NCBI GenBank assembly: GCA_021927905.1
Contig: BLLK01000075.1
Span: 434,001-498,000 of the forward strand
DNA length: 64,000 nt
Source: Chaetoceros tenuissimus
Taxonomy: Eukaryota > Bacillariophyta > Thalassiosirophyceae > Chaetocerotales > Chaetocerotaceae
Reading direction: 5' to 3'
The first letter of the stretch is position 1. Every line of letters begins with the position of its first letter. Positions 1 through 10,496 of the stretch are shown here, piece by piece. Under the pieces are notes generated by a model, which was not told where the DNA came from, did no database searches, and worked only from the letters and a program-made list of their open reading frames with translations. The translations under genes and the position numbers were made by a program.

Positions 1-2234
1 ATAGACTCAACAGGAGGTTCTTCTATCACTGGTGGTTGATCTGCCTCTATCGTGTCTGATGCTGACACTTCTTCAATTGCTGGTGCATCCTCGCTAGTTT
101 CCGCTACAAATTTTTCTTCTTTTGGTTGATCTTCTTCTATCGTATCAGAGGTTGGCTCTTCTTCAACCACTGCTGCATCGTCACTTGTCTCAATTACAGG
201 AGCTACTTCGGTTGACTCAGTTGCTGGATCTTCTTGAAATGCTTCTGTCTCATCATTTGATTCACCAAAACTTTCTTCTGATACAGGCACTTCTTCGACT
301 GCTACTGCGGCTGCATCGTCGCCAGTCTCCAAAACAGGTTCATCTTCCTTCGATCGTTCTTCTTCTATCGCATCAGGTATCGGCTCTTTTTCAACTGCTG
401 CTGTATTGTCACTAATCTCTGCGGCAGCTTGAGCTTGCATTGGTCTTTCTGCTTCTTCTGCATCAGGTGTTGGCACTTCTTCAACTGCTGCTGCTTCATC
501 TTTGATAGTCGTTGCAACAGTTTTTTCTTCCAACAATTGTTCTGTTTCTGTTGTATCAGACGCTGATTCTTCTTCAATTGCTGCTACATCGTCGTTAGAC
601 TTTACTACAAATGCTTCTTGCATTTGTTTTTCTTCTACTACCACCGCAGCTTCGGGTTTTTGATTTTCACTGATTGACTGTGCTGTACCTACATCGGATT
701 CAACCATCAATTGCTTCGATGTTTCATTCTCTTCATACTCTGGTATAGCTTCATCTTCCTCTCTCACTACATCTATAGCCTCTTCCATATAATCCTTTAC
801 TCTATTTATCGTCATAAAGCTATCGTCCATACTTATATCTGGTAACTGTTGCCGCGACCTCATGGGAAATTTTTCCTCACTTTCCAATTGATTATCTATA
901 CTTGTATCAGGACTTAAGTCGTCCTTTTTCGATTGGCTAGTAGTAACTATATTAATAAGAGATTCCGAGTCTCCTTTATCATCACGAGCAATAGATAGAT
1001 CTCGCAGACTATCATCCAATGATACATCTGCTTCCTTCAAACTTTGATTAGCAGTATCAAGGGTACTATTCAAACTAATATCCGGTAGAGGCAAACGTTT
1101 GGGTACAGCAAGAGGAGTTTTGACCTCATCACTTAAATCATCACGACTATAAACAGACTCAGAGCCTGTAACCACCACTTGATTTATAGTACTCTCATCA
1201 AAATCAAGTCGCGCTCCATCCTTTGCACTATCCGAATCGGACTCTTCCTCTACAATACTCCATTCCGATAACTGCTGCTGGAGCTTCTCACTAGGTGTAT
1301 GTTCCTGATCGATATCTTCCGCTACATGTTTGGTAATATTAGCTTTCAAAGGAGTGATATCATTATAAATATCATCAGCATCCTCATCCTCCTCATCCGA
1401 TCTCAAAATCGAGTCTGCATGATTTAAAATATCATCATCAAAATCCTGACTGTGAGAAGAATCCTGACTCAAATTATATATTTCGTCAATATTCATATCA
1501 TCATGATCACCGGTATCAAGTGATAAATCATATACTTGTTTCTTAGCCTCTACTTCTTCTTGTGAATGCTCCGACGTTTCGGGAATGTCACTTACATCTC
1601 GATCAAATTTCGAGATTCTACGTGGTCGTTCACCAAAGTCAACCAATAATGAATCTTTTTTAGCAGAAAAACTGGATGCCTCGGACAATTCATCAAAGGA
1701 AGTTTCATATCCTTCTTCATCTGATGTGTCACTTACATTTGTAATACTTTTTTTACGTCTTGATGGTGCTGCTAGGGCAAAAGCCTCTGACGACTCATCC
1801 TCCGATGCTGGTATAAGAGGCTCTTTTTCTTTGATAATATCTTGTACTTGAATAGATTTTGAAGGAGATGGAGGACCTTCAAGTGATGCCAAAGATTCCA
1901 AGGAGTGTCCACTTTCTTTTTCAATATTGGGACTGACTGCTTCTTGAATGAGACCATTGGGATGAATTTCAAAACTTGGTTCCTTGTTCAAAGGTGAAGA
2001 AGGTGCAGGGGGAAGCTTTTCATCTTCTTCTTGATTGTCATGAATCTGCTTGGGTTCCTCCTTTACAACTGGCTTGTTCCATCCAAAGAGCCCAGAGACA
2101 TTAAGAACTGGTGCTTCGAATGATTGCTGCAATTGACCGAATATGGATTTGTTTGGCTGTGTACGAGATGAGGAGGGTTGACTCTCTGTTTCCTCTTTTT
2201 TCTTGTCGTCTTCTTTTTTGAAGAAAAAATCCAT
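1..2234 (-). CDS. Acidic low-complexity repeat protein, truncated by window edge
   Basis: One uninterrupted frame runs from an ATG at 2234 to the left edge of the window, giving at least 744 residues with no stop reached. The N-terminus begins MDFFFKKEDDKKKEE and is followed by Ser/Pro/Glu-rich sequence with scattered basic patches (for example GERPRRISKF) and many SD/DD/ED clusters that look like CK2 sites. From about residue 540 onward there are roughly six imperfect tandem repeats of about 30 residues with the pattern ETSDDAAxVEEEPxSDTIEE. No catalytic motif, signal peptide or membrane segment is visible, so the protein is probably largely disordered. No family was recognised. The frame staying open over 2.2 kb of compositionally biased sequence is the main support. 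The C-terminus lies outside the window. Confidence 0.75.
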   Translation of the reverse strand, partial: MDFFFKKEDDKKKEETESQPSSSRTQPNKSIFGQLQQSFEAPVLNVSGLFGWNKPVVKEEPKQIHDNQEEDEKLPPAPSSPLNKEPSFEIHPNGLIQEAVSPNIEKESGHSLESLASLEGPPSPSKSIQVQDIIKEKEPLIPASEDESSEAFALAAPSRRKKSITNVSDTSDEEGYETSFDELSEASSFSAKKDSLLVDFGERPRRISKFDRDVSDIPETSEHSQEEVEAKKQVYDLSLDTGDHDDMNIDEIYNLSQDSSHSQDFDDDILNHADSILRSDEEDEDADDIYNDITPLKANITKHVAEDIDQEHTPSEKLQQQLSEWSIVEEESDSDSAKDGARLDFDESTINQVVVTGSESVYSRDDLSDEVKTPLAVPKRLPLPDISLNSTLDTANQSLKEADVSLDDSLRDLSIARDDKGDSESLINIVTTSQSKKDDLSPDTSIDNQLESEEKFPMRSRQQLPDISMDDSFMTINRVKDYMEEAIDVVREEDEAIPEYEENETSKQLMVESDVGTAQSISENQKPEAAVVVEEKQMQEAFVVKSNDDVAAIEEESASDTTETEQLLEEKTVATTIKDEAAAVEEVPTPDAEEAERPMQAQAAAEISDNTAAVEKEPIPDAIEEERSKEDEPVLETGDDAAAVAVEEVPVSEESFGESNDETEAFQEDPATESTEVAPVIETSDDAAVVEEEPTSDTIEEDQPKEEKFVAETSEDAPAIEEVSASDTIEADQPPVIEEPPVES

Positions 2235-3535
2235 TTTTGAAGGAAAGTCAGATAATTCTATCTATTGGTACATGAAGTATTGGAGATGGTAAGATTAAGG
2301 GACTTGCAATTCATTTATAAAAGAAATAGGTCAAGATAGATAGAGTACATGTATTGTGTTGTGTACATAGAGCTTTCTCGGTGTTACTGTCAAAATAGCC
2401 TGTCATCTTTTGTCATATGACTAAAGTAGCATCCTGTCAAAATTTGAAATCATTCGTCATTGTCAAGATATGTCAGACTCATGTAAATGTAGACTGTTGT
2501 CTTTCATGCTTCTCATTTTTCCATTCCAATTTATATGATATCGCTTTCAAGTAACTATGAAGTTCACAGCACAATTATACATCCTCTTGGGAAAATATGA
2601 CTAAAGTAAAACCGTTAAAAAGAAGTTTCCCTATACGTACGTACTTTTATATTGGAGACTACGTATCCAACAGAGCAACTATTTTTTTCAATTGCACCTT
2701 CTGTACAAGGTTGTATGCATTGTTACATGAGCATTTTAAAGTGAAGTTATTGTTTTAAGCGTTGCCCTCCATCTCAAAAGTGTTTGTAGTTATTTTTACA
2801 AACATTTTGGAGAAAGTTTACATTCACAAGACCGGAAAAGTCTTTTGAATCTCAATTTTCATGTTTTGAAATAAAATACGCACACCACATCATCCTCACC
2901 CTTTTTTCCTGTCCTATTTTTTCCCTTCTATTGAAAATTTTAGGTTCATTCACTCAAATCTCTTCTGGAATTCTAGAAATGTATCATTCACATTTCTACT
3001 TCATCAGTCTTTTTCTACGTTTGAAGCAAGATACCATTTGAAATTCATAACAGTTTTAAATTCAACGGGTAAAATTGGATGTCAAGTCCAATCAGAAGCT
3101 TTATGCAATTGAAAATATAAATGCAAAAAGATAGGTTCATCATTTCTTGACACGTTTGAAGTAAAGCGCTAATTCCTTTTCGTATGAACCGAATCGTAGT
3201 GGTATTAATGACAAATTCTACCAACACTCACTGCAAACAACCTTCTTCGAAAATGATGTCAATTTTTCCCGTTTGCGAAGAATAGATTTTTAATTTATTA
3301 AGGACATTGTAAAAGCTTACCAAATCAACATTAAAAGTTAAGTGTCTATTCAAAATAGATACTGACAAGAAGTCAGGCTCATACAAATGTACAGGTTTCA
3401 TCGTCAAGATTTTCCCAAGATGAAAGTGAAGTCAAAAGTAATATAATGACCACCCGTTCGTGGATCTATAGTATGTAAGCCGAAAAAGTGTTCAAAACTT
3501 TTTCTCCAGATATATCTATGTATGTTTCTGCACAT
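2235..3535. other. Intergenic, no supported gene
   Basis: AT-rich spacer of 1.3 kb between two minus-strand genes. It should hold the promoter of the acidic protein at its left end and the 3' region of the HSF gene at its right end. Only short chance frames are seen and no repeat was recognised. Confidence 0.5.
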
Positions 3536-4687
3536 TTATTCAGTGCACCTCCTTATGAAACTCATGAACTTATCCATTTCTTCGGATTCTCTTGGGGATA
3601 AAGGTGGTTGGAAGCCGATCGGGAATGGCTGTAGATGTCTCCATTGCCATTCATTTTCATCTGATAGGAGTTGTTCAAGATCTATATCTTGATATGCTTG
3701 TCTTCTTCTGTCATTATGAGCGACTTCTTGATTCGTATTACTAGTAGTAGCATCAAAAGTTTGCATAGGAAGGGGTGGATGAAACGAACTTGTCGTGATG
3801 TCAGTGGTAGTAAGGAGTGACGCTTGTTGGTTCAAATAATTGTTGCTGAATGATAAGTTGGAATTGAGGCTTGGATTCATAGTATTCGTGGCATCATTTG
3901 CACTAGCAGCAGGTGCATTGGAAGTGACAGCAGAGGTCAATTGAAGATGATTACTTGAAGCTGACGATGGGTCAAGAGTAGTACTAGTGATCGTCATGTT
4001 GTTGGTTAAGAGTGGCACTAGTTGGTTTGAGTAGCTGTTGCTGAATGGATGAAGGCTTGTCGAGTCAACTAGGCTTGGTTTCATACTCATTGCATCGACA
4101 TTTGCACTGGACTCAAGAAGAGAAGAAGAAGATTGAGTACCATTCCTCTTCGTAGCACCGGCATCATTTGAAGAAGTAGACAATAGCACTGCGAAAAGCT
4201 CATCATCGGACTCTGGTGCCGAAAGTCGACGTTGCTCAGATGTCGGCATCGCTTTCATACGTTCAAAGTCTGGCTCTTCACTGTCTAGTAGAGGTCCAGA
4301 TGCTCCGTTTCGTCGAATCAGTCGACATAGGTAATCCTTGCTACGGAGAAACTTCTCATGATAATATGATCCAATCTCTTCTCTCTTCTTTCCAGATCCA
4401 GATATCCTTCTTAAGCCCCAGAAGCTCAGTTGCCTGCGAAATGTTTCACTGCTTGTACTTGCAAAGAAGCGGGGCAAGATGATTTGTCGGAATTGTTTGT
4501 GATCATGTATTTTGAAGCTCCTGCCGTGATGATTCCATGAGATGATTGTCTTCAAGTGAGGCTCTTTGAGGTCGATGTACTTTAGGAGTAGAAATAGTTT
4601 CACAGGAAAGACAAGGCCTTTTCGACCAGGACCAGTTCTTCTCACAAATGAATCAGTATGGTCAGCATAATCAGTATAGGCTGTCAT
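3536..4687 (-). CDS. HSF-type DNA-binding transcription factor (copy A)
   Basis: Predicted nuclear regulator of 383 residues. An HSF-type winged-helix DNA-binding domain occupies about residues 25-135. It shows FPVKLFLLLKYID, the core SWNHHGRSFKIHDHKQF, the recognition-helix region ETFRRQLSFWGLRRI, and GSYYHEKFLR. The Ser/Asn/Thr-rich linker (about 155-330) is low complexity. The C-terminus carries a conserved acidic and aromatic block, DLEQLLSDENEWQW followed by a PFPIGFQPPLSP motif, which could be an activation domain. The gene is single-exon. A paralog lies 3.7 kb away in the opposite orientation, with high nucleotide similarity in the DNA-binding and C-terminal parts and a diverged linker. 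The start is fixed by the alignable N-terminus MTAYTDYADHTD. HSF expansion is typical of diatoms; target genes cannot be inferred. Confidence 0.86.
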   Translation of the reverse strand: MTAYTDYADHTDSFVRRTGPGRKGLVFPVKLFLLLKYIDLKEPHLKTIISWNHHGRSFKIHDHKQFRQIILPRFFASTSSETFRRQLSFWGLRRISGSGKKREEIGSYYHEKFLRSKDYLCRLIRRNGASGPLLDSEEPDFERMKAMPTSEQRRLSAPESDDELFAVLLSTSSNDAGATKRNGTQSSSSLLESSANVDAMSMKPSLVDSTSLHPFSNSYSNQLVPLLTNNMTITSTTLDPSSASSNHLQLTSAVTSNAPAASANDATNTMNPSLNSNLSFSNNYLNQQASLLTTTDITTSSFHPPLPMQTFDATTSNTNQEVAHNDRRRQAYQDIDLEQLLSDENEWQWRHLQPFPIGFQPPLSPRESEEMDKFMSFIRRCTE

Positions 4688-5306
4688 GCTGGCATCAGCA
4701 TGATATATTTCTAATGAGTTTTTGGTTCCAACGAAGAAGGCGGAAAGGGAATGGTGTTCTGGAATCTAGAATCACCAGCGCGTTCTTTGTTCGATATCTC
4801 GCCTGCTGTCGTCAGAACATTCTTCTGTCTCAACTCACCCTATTTCTCCGATGAGACAGATTACTTATGCTTTTTCGGAGGAATGACAATTGAAGAGGAA
4901 TGAGGAATTCCGACATTAGGAAAATCATAAAGGAAGAAAGTATGTTCTAGCTAGGTTCTAGGGGTGAAGTGCCTCTGCTGCTTGAGAATTTAGAAAAGTG
5001 CAGCTCTGTCGGCGTGTAGCTGAAATGACATCCATTCTTCAGTTGGAAAATCTAACACAAAAGATTCTTGTTAGCAATATGATCGAGAATCCAATTGTTT
5101 TGAGATTTTAACAACTTCATCAGGCCTGATGAGAACTAGGCTTCAAATAAAAATGATATTTTCTTACTTCAAGCTTCTGCTGAACAACAACACATCCTGG
5201 AGAAGACCTTTATGCATAAAAATGGCCTAAACAAATACGTAGAAATGTTTACAGGTCCAACGCATGAAAACAGCCAATTGAACATAAAGATCTCATGTAA
5301 GTACGT
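4688..5306. promoter_or_regulatory. Divergent promoter region between HSF copy A and the kinase gene
   Basis: A 619 bp spacer between divergently transcribed genes (HSF on minus, kinase on plus), so it should carry both promoters. No known motif or RNA gene was recognised. Confidence 0.4.
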
Positions 5307-8120
5307 ATGTATTGTACCACCCAAAAACACCACCATACAAAAGCATCTCATCCATATCATCCATTAATTGGCTCCTTTTCCTTCAATGGTAAACATAATG
5401 AAGATATGATTTCAAATAATCCTGCCCTGCCACCAGATTCTCCAAAGTCTATTGCACAAGAAAATGGAAGAGAAGAGATTCAAACACTGGACTTGGAAAA
5501 AGAAGAAATAGGTCCTTCTACTACACAACATGAATTGAAAGAAGCCCAACAGAGAGTGTCAGACGTGAACGAAACAGATATTGCAGTAAGCACCGCACTA
5601 AATGAAGCAATCTCAAAAGATCAAGTTGTAATTAATACGAATGAAAATATTGACTCTTATGGGATGAATGAAGATCAGGAGAATGTCGGTGTTTCTTCTT
5701 TACATGAATCTGATTTACATGATGGAACGAATACAAGAACTAGTATAGTGGAACAAGAAGAAAATCAAGGGCCATCGCTAGAAGAAGCAACTCTCTCGAA
5801 TATAATAGAAAAAGAGACGAACGGAAAAGAAATGAATGAAGCTAAACTATCAATAGAAGATTCTAAGAAGACTAATAACAAGGCATCAGAGTCGGTGTCT
5901 AGAAAAGATTCATCAGACGACGTTGAAGATACGAGTGCCGACGATAACACTGATATCGAGGAGAATGAAGATAATGAAGATAATGAAGTCAATGAAACTA
6001 CTGAAACCGATATTCTTGATGGTGTGATGTCTTTGCAAGAATCTAACGCACCAGAGGAAGTAGCAGATGCAACCGAAGAAAATATAGATGCGGTAGGTCT
6101 AGAGGTTGAAGCAGATGAAGCTACAGAAGAAGAAGCTATAGTCGAAGAAACAACAGAGGAAGTCGCAAATGATACTCTACCCACAACGAAACTTGTTGAT
6201 CCAATAATACTCGAAGAAAAACATCATAGTTCCAATCTAGGGGATACTGTCGACGTCTCGAGCGATGACAAAGAATCAAAAGCAATTTCTACTTCTCTAG
6301 AAAGTAATGAGTCCAACTTGGTTCAAACAGTAGATAATGATCATGACGGAGGTGTAACAACTGTAAATGCTGTTTTCAACATGACTCCAGCAGATGATGA
6401 CGATGCTTCCCTCACAACGAATGCTACAAACATGTCAGAGGTAGGGTCTCATATCAGAATCAAAATGCGTCATATCGAAAGGAAAAAAGCAGCTTTCGAT
6501 CTTTCCAAAAGAGCTAGTACACCTTCACTCAACAGCTCGCGTAATTTTGGACAATCTTCCTTTAATATTTCGGTTCTTTCCTTTGATAGCTCCCCACTAA
6601 GTACGAGTCTATCAAAGGACGTAAAAGATTCTTCTACTCCAACTCAATCTACCACTTTTGATGTTGCTGACTTTGTTAAACCTAGAAAGACAATGGTAGA
6701 ATCAATGTCTTCGAAGCAAGATAGATTAGATTATGATTGGTGTGATGATATTGAAAATGACAATGACCAAGATCTTGTAGATAGGCTATTCAAGGACAAG
6801 TATGAATTTGGGACAAACTTGGGAGGAGGAAAAGTCTATTCGGTAGTGAAAGAAGTGATTTCCAAGGAAAGTCTTGGAACTTTTGCTGTAAAGATCATTT
6901 ACAAGCCGAATTCTTTGTATAGACAACAAAAACGGATCGATAATGAAGTCAATCTCTTGAAAGAACTCAGTCATGATAATATTATTCAAATACCAGAAGT
7001 ATTTGACGAAGGGGACTGTTTTATAATGATCTCCGAGTATCTCAGTGGAGGCACTCTCCTTGATAGAATACTTGAGAAAAAATGCTTTGAAGAAGATTCA
7101 GCAAGAAAGGCAATGAAAAACTTGTTATCTGCTATTCAACATTGTCATTCGCTGAAAGTAGTCCATCGTGACATTCGACTAGAAAACATTATGCTTACAT
7201 CTCCTGATGATGACAGTCATGTGAAAATAATAGACTTTGGATTTGCAACTATTGCTGAGTCTCCCAAGTGTCTCTTGACCCAATGCGGAAGTCCTCAATT
7301 TGTAGCACCAGAGATCCTGCAGGGCAAACCTTATGGAAGCAAAGTTGACCTTTGGTCATTAGGTGTAATTTGCTACTGCATGCTAGCTGGCTTTCCTCCA
7401 TTTATCGGCAGTAGCCAAAGATCATTAATGCGACACATTCAAAAAGGAGAGTTCGTTTTTCATGATAATTATTGGCATGGTATTTCCAATGAGGCAAAGG
7501 AATTCATCAAGGCTTTATTAAATACCAATCCTGATGATAGATACGATGCAGAACAGGCTTTGAGCCATCCATGGATTTTATTAGCCAGTGCTGAAGGAGG
7601 TGAAATATCCACTTTTGAACATGCCGATTTTGAGAAAAAAATGTCCCTCGGAAACACTGAAGATGAGATTATTCCATCTTTAGAGGCAATTTTGCAAGAA
7701 ATGAACAATGAACCTCAAAATATGATAGAGAATATATTGGAAAATAATTTATTTGAGCAAATAGTGCAATTATCACTTGAATCGAAATTTCCAGTGAAGA
7801 AGCAGGCAGTCATTACAATTGCTACAGCCGTTTCGAATGGAAACCAATCTCAAATCCAATCAATGGTTGATAAAGGTTGTATAGAGCCAATGTGTAAAAT
7901 TCTCTCGTCATCCGATGAGAGTGTAGTAAATGCTAGTGTACATGGATTGCATAGTGTTCTCAAAGCTGTTAGCGATCATGATGAAGTGAAGGAAGCACAG
8001 GTGAAAAACCAAATGATTAGATTTCACACTTTGAGCAAGTTTCGGCACATGCGACGACTAGCTTCCAATGATGATATTCCAGATGTTTGTACACATATTG
8101 TTGATACATATTTTGAGTAA
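5307..8120 (+). CDS. CaMK-like Ser/Thr kinase with C-terminal importin-alpha-like ARM tail
   Basis: Single-exon protein of 937 residues. Residues 1-480 are an acidic, disordered N-terminus. A linker near 385-410 contains IRIKMRHIERKKAAFD. The protein kinase domain spans about 497-755 and looks catalytically complete: Gly-rich loop LGGGKVYSVV, lysine in FAVKIIY, helix-C Glu in NEVNLL, HRD near 620-622 (HRDIRLEN), DFG at about 643, and activation segment TQCGSPQFVAPEIL. The C-terminus (about 790-937) resembles the last armadillo repeats of importin alpha, for example FPVKKQAVITIATAVSNG, GCIEPMCKILSS and a final IVDTYFE close to the importin-alpha ending. That tail could contact cargo or nuclear factors; this is inference. 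It lies between two inverted HSF copies. The first ATG is used; a later Met at about residue 34 is possible. Confidence 0.88.
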   Translation: MYCTTQKHHHTKASHPYHPLIGSFSFNGKHNEDMISNNPALPPDSPKSIAQENGREEIQTLDLEKEEIGPSTTQHELKEAQQRVSDVNETDIAVSTALNEAISKDQVVINTNENIDSYGMNEDQENVGVSSLHESDLHDGTNTRTSIVEQEENQGPSLEEATLSNIIEKETNGKEMNEAKLSIEDSKKTNNKASESVSRKDSSDDVEDTSADDNTDIEENEDNEDNEVNETTETDILDGVMSLQESNAPEEVADATEENIDAVGLEVEADEATEEEAIVEETTEEVANDTLPTTKLVDPIILEEKHHSSNLGDTVDVSSDDKESKAISTSLESNESNLVQTVDNDHDGGVTTVNAVFNMTPADDDDASLTTNATNMSEVGSHIRIKMRHIERKKAAFDLSKRASTPSLNSSRNFGQSSFNISVLSFDSSPLSTSLSKDVKDSSTPTQSTTFDVADFVKPRKTMVESMSSKQDRLDYDWCDDIENDNDQDLVDRLFKDKYEFGTNLGGGKVYSVVKEVISKESLGTFAVKIIYKPNSLYRQQKRIDNEVNLLKELSHDNIIQIPEVFDEGDCFIMISEYLSGGTLLDRILEKKCFEEDSARKAMKNLLSAIQHCHSLKVVHRDIRLENIMLTSPDDDSHVKIIDFGFATIAESPKCLLTQCGSPQFVAPEILQGKPYGSKVDLWSLGVICYCMLAGFPPFIGSSQRSLMRHIQKGEFVFHDNYWHGISNEAKEFIKALLNTNPDDRYDAEQALSHPWILLASAEGGEISTFEHADFEKKMSLGNTEDEIIPSLEAILQEMNNEPQNMIENILENNLFEQIVQLSLESKFPVKKQAVITIATAVSNGNQSQIQSMVDKGCIEPMCKILSSSDESVVNASVHGLHSVLKAVSDHDEVKEAQVKNQMIRFHTLSKFRHMRRLASNDDIPDVCTHIVDTYFE

Positions 8121-8361
8121 ATTAAAGTATTGGTATTATGATTTCGGATGAATTCCAAAGAAAAAATGTAACTCTTTGAGAAGCTTCATTCGTGTAATAG
8201 GCGAATTTAGCCAGTTGAAGTTGTTGAAGGTATCTACCTTTGAAGGACGAACACAGGAACACCCAACTTGACTTGATTTCTCGCCAACTCTGGATGATTT
8301 CATGATTTCTACTTCTCATCTCACATGTGCCTTTCTTAATCCATATCACTGTCAAGATATC

Positions 8362-9318
8362 ATGACGACATACAATGACTATGCTCATCATACTGATGTA
8401 TTTGTGAAGAGAACTGGCCCCGGTCGGAAAGGCCTTGTCTTCCCTCTAAAGCTTTTCTTACTCGTCCTAAAATACATTGACCTCAAAGAGCCTCACTTAA
8501 AGACAATCATCTCATGGAATCATCATGGGAGGAGCTTCAAGATACATGATCACAAACAGTTCCGACAAATCATCTTGCCCCGCTTTGCAAACATTAGCAA
8601 AGAAACATTTCGGCGACAACTGAGCTTCTGGGGCTTCAGAAGGATATCTGCCTCTGGGAAGAAGAGAGAAGAGATTGGATCCTATTATCATGAGAAGTTT
8701 CTCCGAACCAAAGATTACCTATGGCGACTGATTCGACGAAACGGAGCATCTGGACCTCTACTAGACAGTGAAGAGCCAGACTTTGAACGTATGAAAGCGA
8801 TGCCAACATCTGAGCAGCGTCGACTTACGGCACCAGAGTCCGATGATGAGCTTTTCGCGGTGCTATTGTCATCTTCAAATGATGCTAGTGCAAGGACGAA
8901 CAGTAATCAATCTTCTTCTCTTTTATCTCCCAATGCTAATGTCGATGCAATGAGTATGAACCCAAGCCTAGTCGACTCAACAAGCCTTTCTTATCCATTA
9001 AACAATAGTTACGTAAGCCACCAAGAAGCATCAAGCTTCACCAACAGCAACATGCTGACGAGTGCTATTTATCCTCCTCCTACCTTTCCTATGCAAACTT
9101 GTAATACTAGTAGTACAAACCAAGAAGAATCTAATGAGAGAGAAAGACAAACATATCAGAATATAGATCTTGAACAGCTGCTGTCAGATGAAAACGAATG
9201 GCAATGGAGGCATCTACAGCCATTCCCAATCGGCTTCCAACCACCTTTATCTCAGAGCGAATCCGAAGAATTTGACCAGTTTTTAAGTTTTGTTCGATCG
9301 AAGAAGAACGAGAAATAG
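8362..9318 (+). CDS. HSF-type DNA-binding transcription factor (copy B)
   Basis: Paralog of the minus-strand HSF gene at 3536-4687. It is 318 residues when started at 8362, where MTTYNDYAHHTD aligns with the partner's N-terminus; an upstream in-frame Met at 8302 adds 20 unmatched residues. The HSF DNA-binding domain (about 27-135) has FPLKLFLLVLKYID, SWNHHGRSFKIHDHKQF, KETFRRQLSFWGFRRI and GSYYHEKFLR. The C-terminal block DLEQLLSDENEWQW and PFPIGFQPPLSQ is nearly identical to copy A, whereas the Ser/Asn linker is shorter. It is predicted to act in the nucleus as a sequence-specific regulator. The inverted arrangement with copy A around the kinase suggests an inverted duplication, possibly kept similar by gene conversion. 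Confidence 0.87.
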   Translation: MTTYNDYAHHTDVFVKRTGPGRKGLVFPLKLFLLVLKYIDLKEPHLKTIISWNHHGRSFKIHDHKQFRQIILPRFANISKETFRRQLSFWGFRRISASGKKREEIGSYYHEKFLRTKDYLWRLIRRNGASGPLLDSEEPDFERMKAMPTSEQRRLTAPESDDELFAVLLSSSNDASARTNSNQSSSLLSPNANVDAMSMNPSLVDSTSLSYPLNNSYVSHQEASSFTNSNMLTSAIYPPPTFPMQTCNTSSTNQEESNERERQTYQNIDLEQLLSDENEWQWRHLQPFPIGFQPPLSQSESEEFDQFLSFVRSKKNEK

Positions 9319-10496
9319 GTATGATCATTGACACAATTAAAAATTATTTCCTAAGAGCTGCAAAGAATGTGAACAATGGTGAAGCAAGAGAAGCGAGTTC
9401 AAATTTAGTCATCATGATGCTCAATGCCGCTTTGATTCGATTTGTTTTTCCTCTCGAAAATGGGAAAGGACAGCAACAAGCAACTAGGAATGAAACTTGT
9501 ACAATTTGCTCAAATAGGAGCCTACTATTGCAGTAAATATGAACATACATTTGGTGGAAGAGTTTTGTATAAATCGCTCCATATGTAAGATCCTCAAGGA
9601 TATTTTGGGCTTTGATTGTTCGCGGCCGTAATTTTTCTTTTTCGACCACAAAAATGAACAAATTTTGTCGATCGAAGTTCGTCTAAAGCGTGCTTGTATC
9701 GCACTATTCGCTCTTCCTATCGTTTTATTACAAGCAGCAAACTGAAGTATCTATCTCTGTTCGTCGATAGTACCGAAATCTTGATATAGCAGAGAATAGT
9801 GCCAAACTTACTAAAGACTCGCTAGCCATCAGTGTAAGCGGCTTTAACTTACTATGTAATAAGTGCGAGGTTGATGAAAAATGAGGAACAAAGACAGGAA
9901 ATAAATACAATACATAGATGTATACTATTTCTTTATGAACGAATCACCCCATCACGAAACTTCCGACAGTATCGCAATCTCTTCACAAGTCACAAGCAAA
10001 ACAACGCTATCAATTTCTCAAACAATCACAGAGGGTAGTACTGCAAGTTTTATCTGCGAGTAGTGCTGCTACTAGTATGATGGTCTCCTCTGTGAACACA
10101 ATGTATTCATGCAATTTTATCAATACAAATAAATCTGCACAGAAAAGAAAAGAGTAGCCAGCTTCTTCTTCTTAAATCATCATCGTCAGAGGAAAGTCAA
10201 CGAAGTAAAGCCTTGCTTTCCATGCAAACTTCTTTATTCATAGTCTACAGAAGCAACGTTGAGAAACTTTTTGTACATGTACATTTATATCAGCGACTCT
10301 ACAGGAAGGAATTGAACTGAAATGGGGAAGTTGAAGATTCTCTACCGAAAGTGAAGATGCACGACAAATGTATATTATTTAAAAATTATGTAAATTAGGA
10401 AAAACATCAAAATCTGTTATAAAAAATACAAAATGGTTCCTTGAAGGAAATACCATTTTGACTACTGTCTCTATGTAGGTAAGAAGATGATACGAT
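9319..10496. other. Intergenic, convergent 3' regions
   Basis: The 1.2 kb between the 3' ends of HSF copy B and the oxidase-kinase gene. Only short unsupported frames on both strands were seen, and no repeat or RNA gene was recognised. Confidence 0.45.

Noticed and set aside
5765-6184. 139-codon Ser-rich minus frame inside the kinase gene
   Set aside because: It is the antisense shadow of the acidic N-terminus of the kinase protein.
8302-8361. Upstream in-frame Met for HSF copy B
   Set aside because: The extra 20 residues have no match in copy A, whose N-terminus aligns with the Met at 8362.
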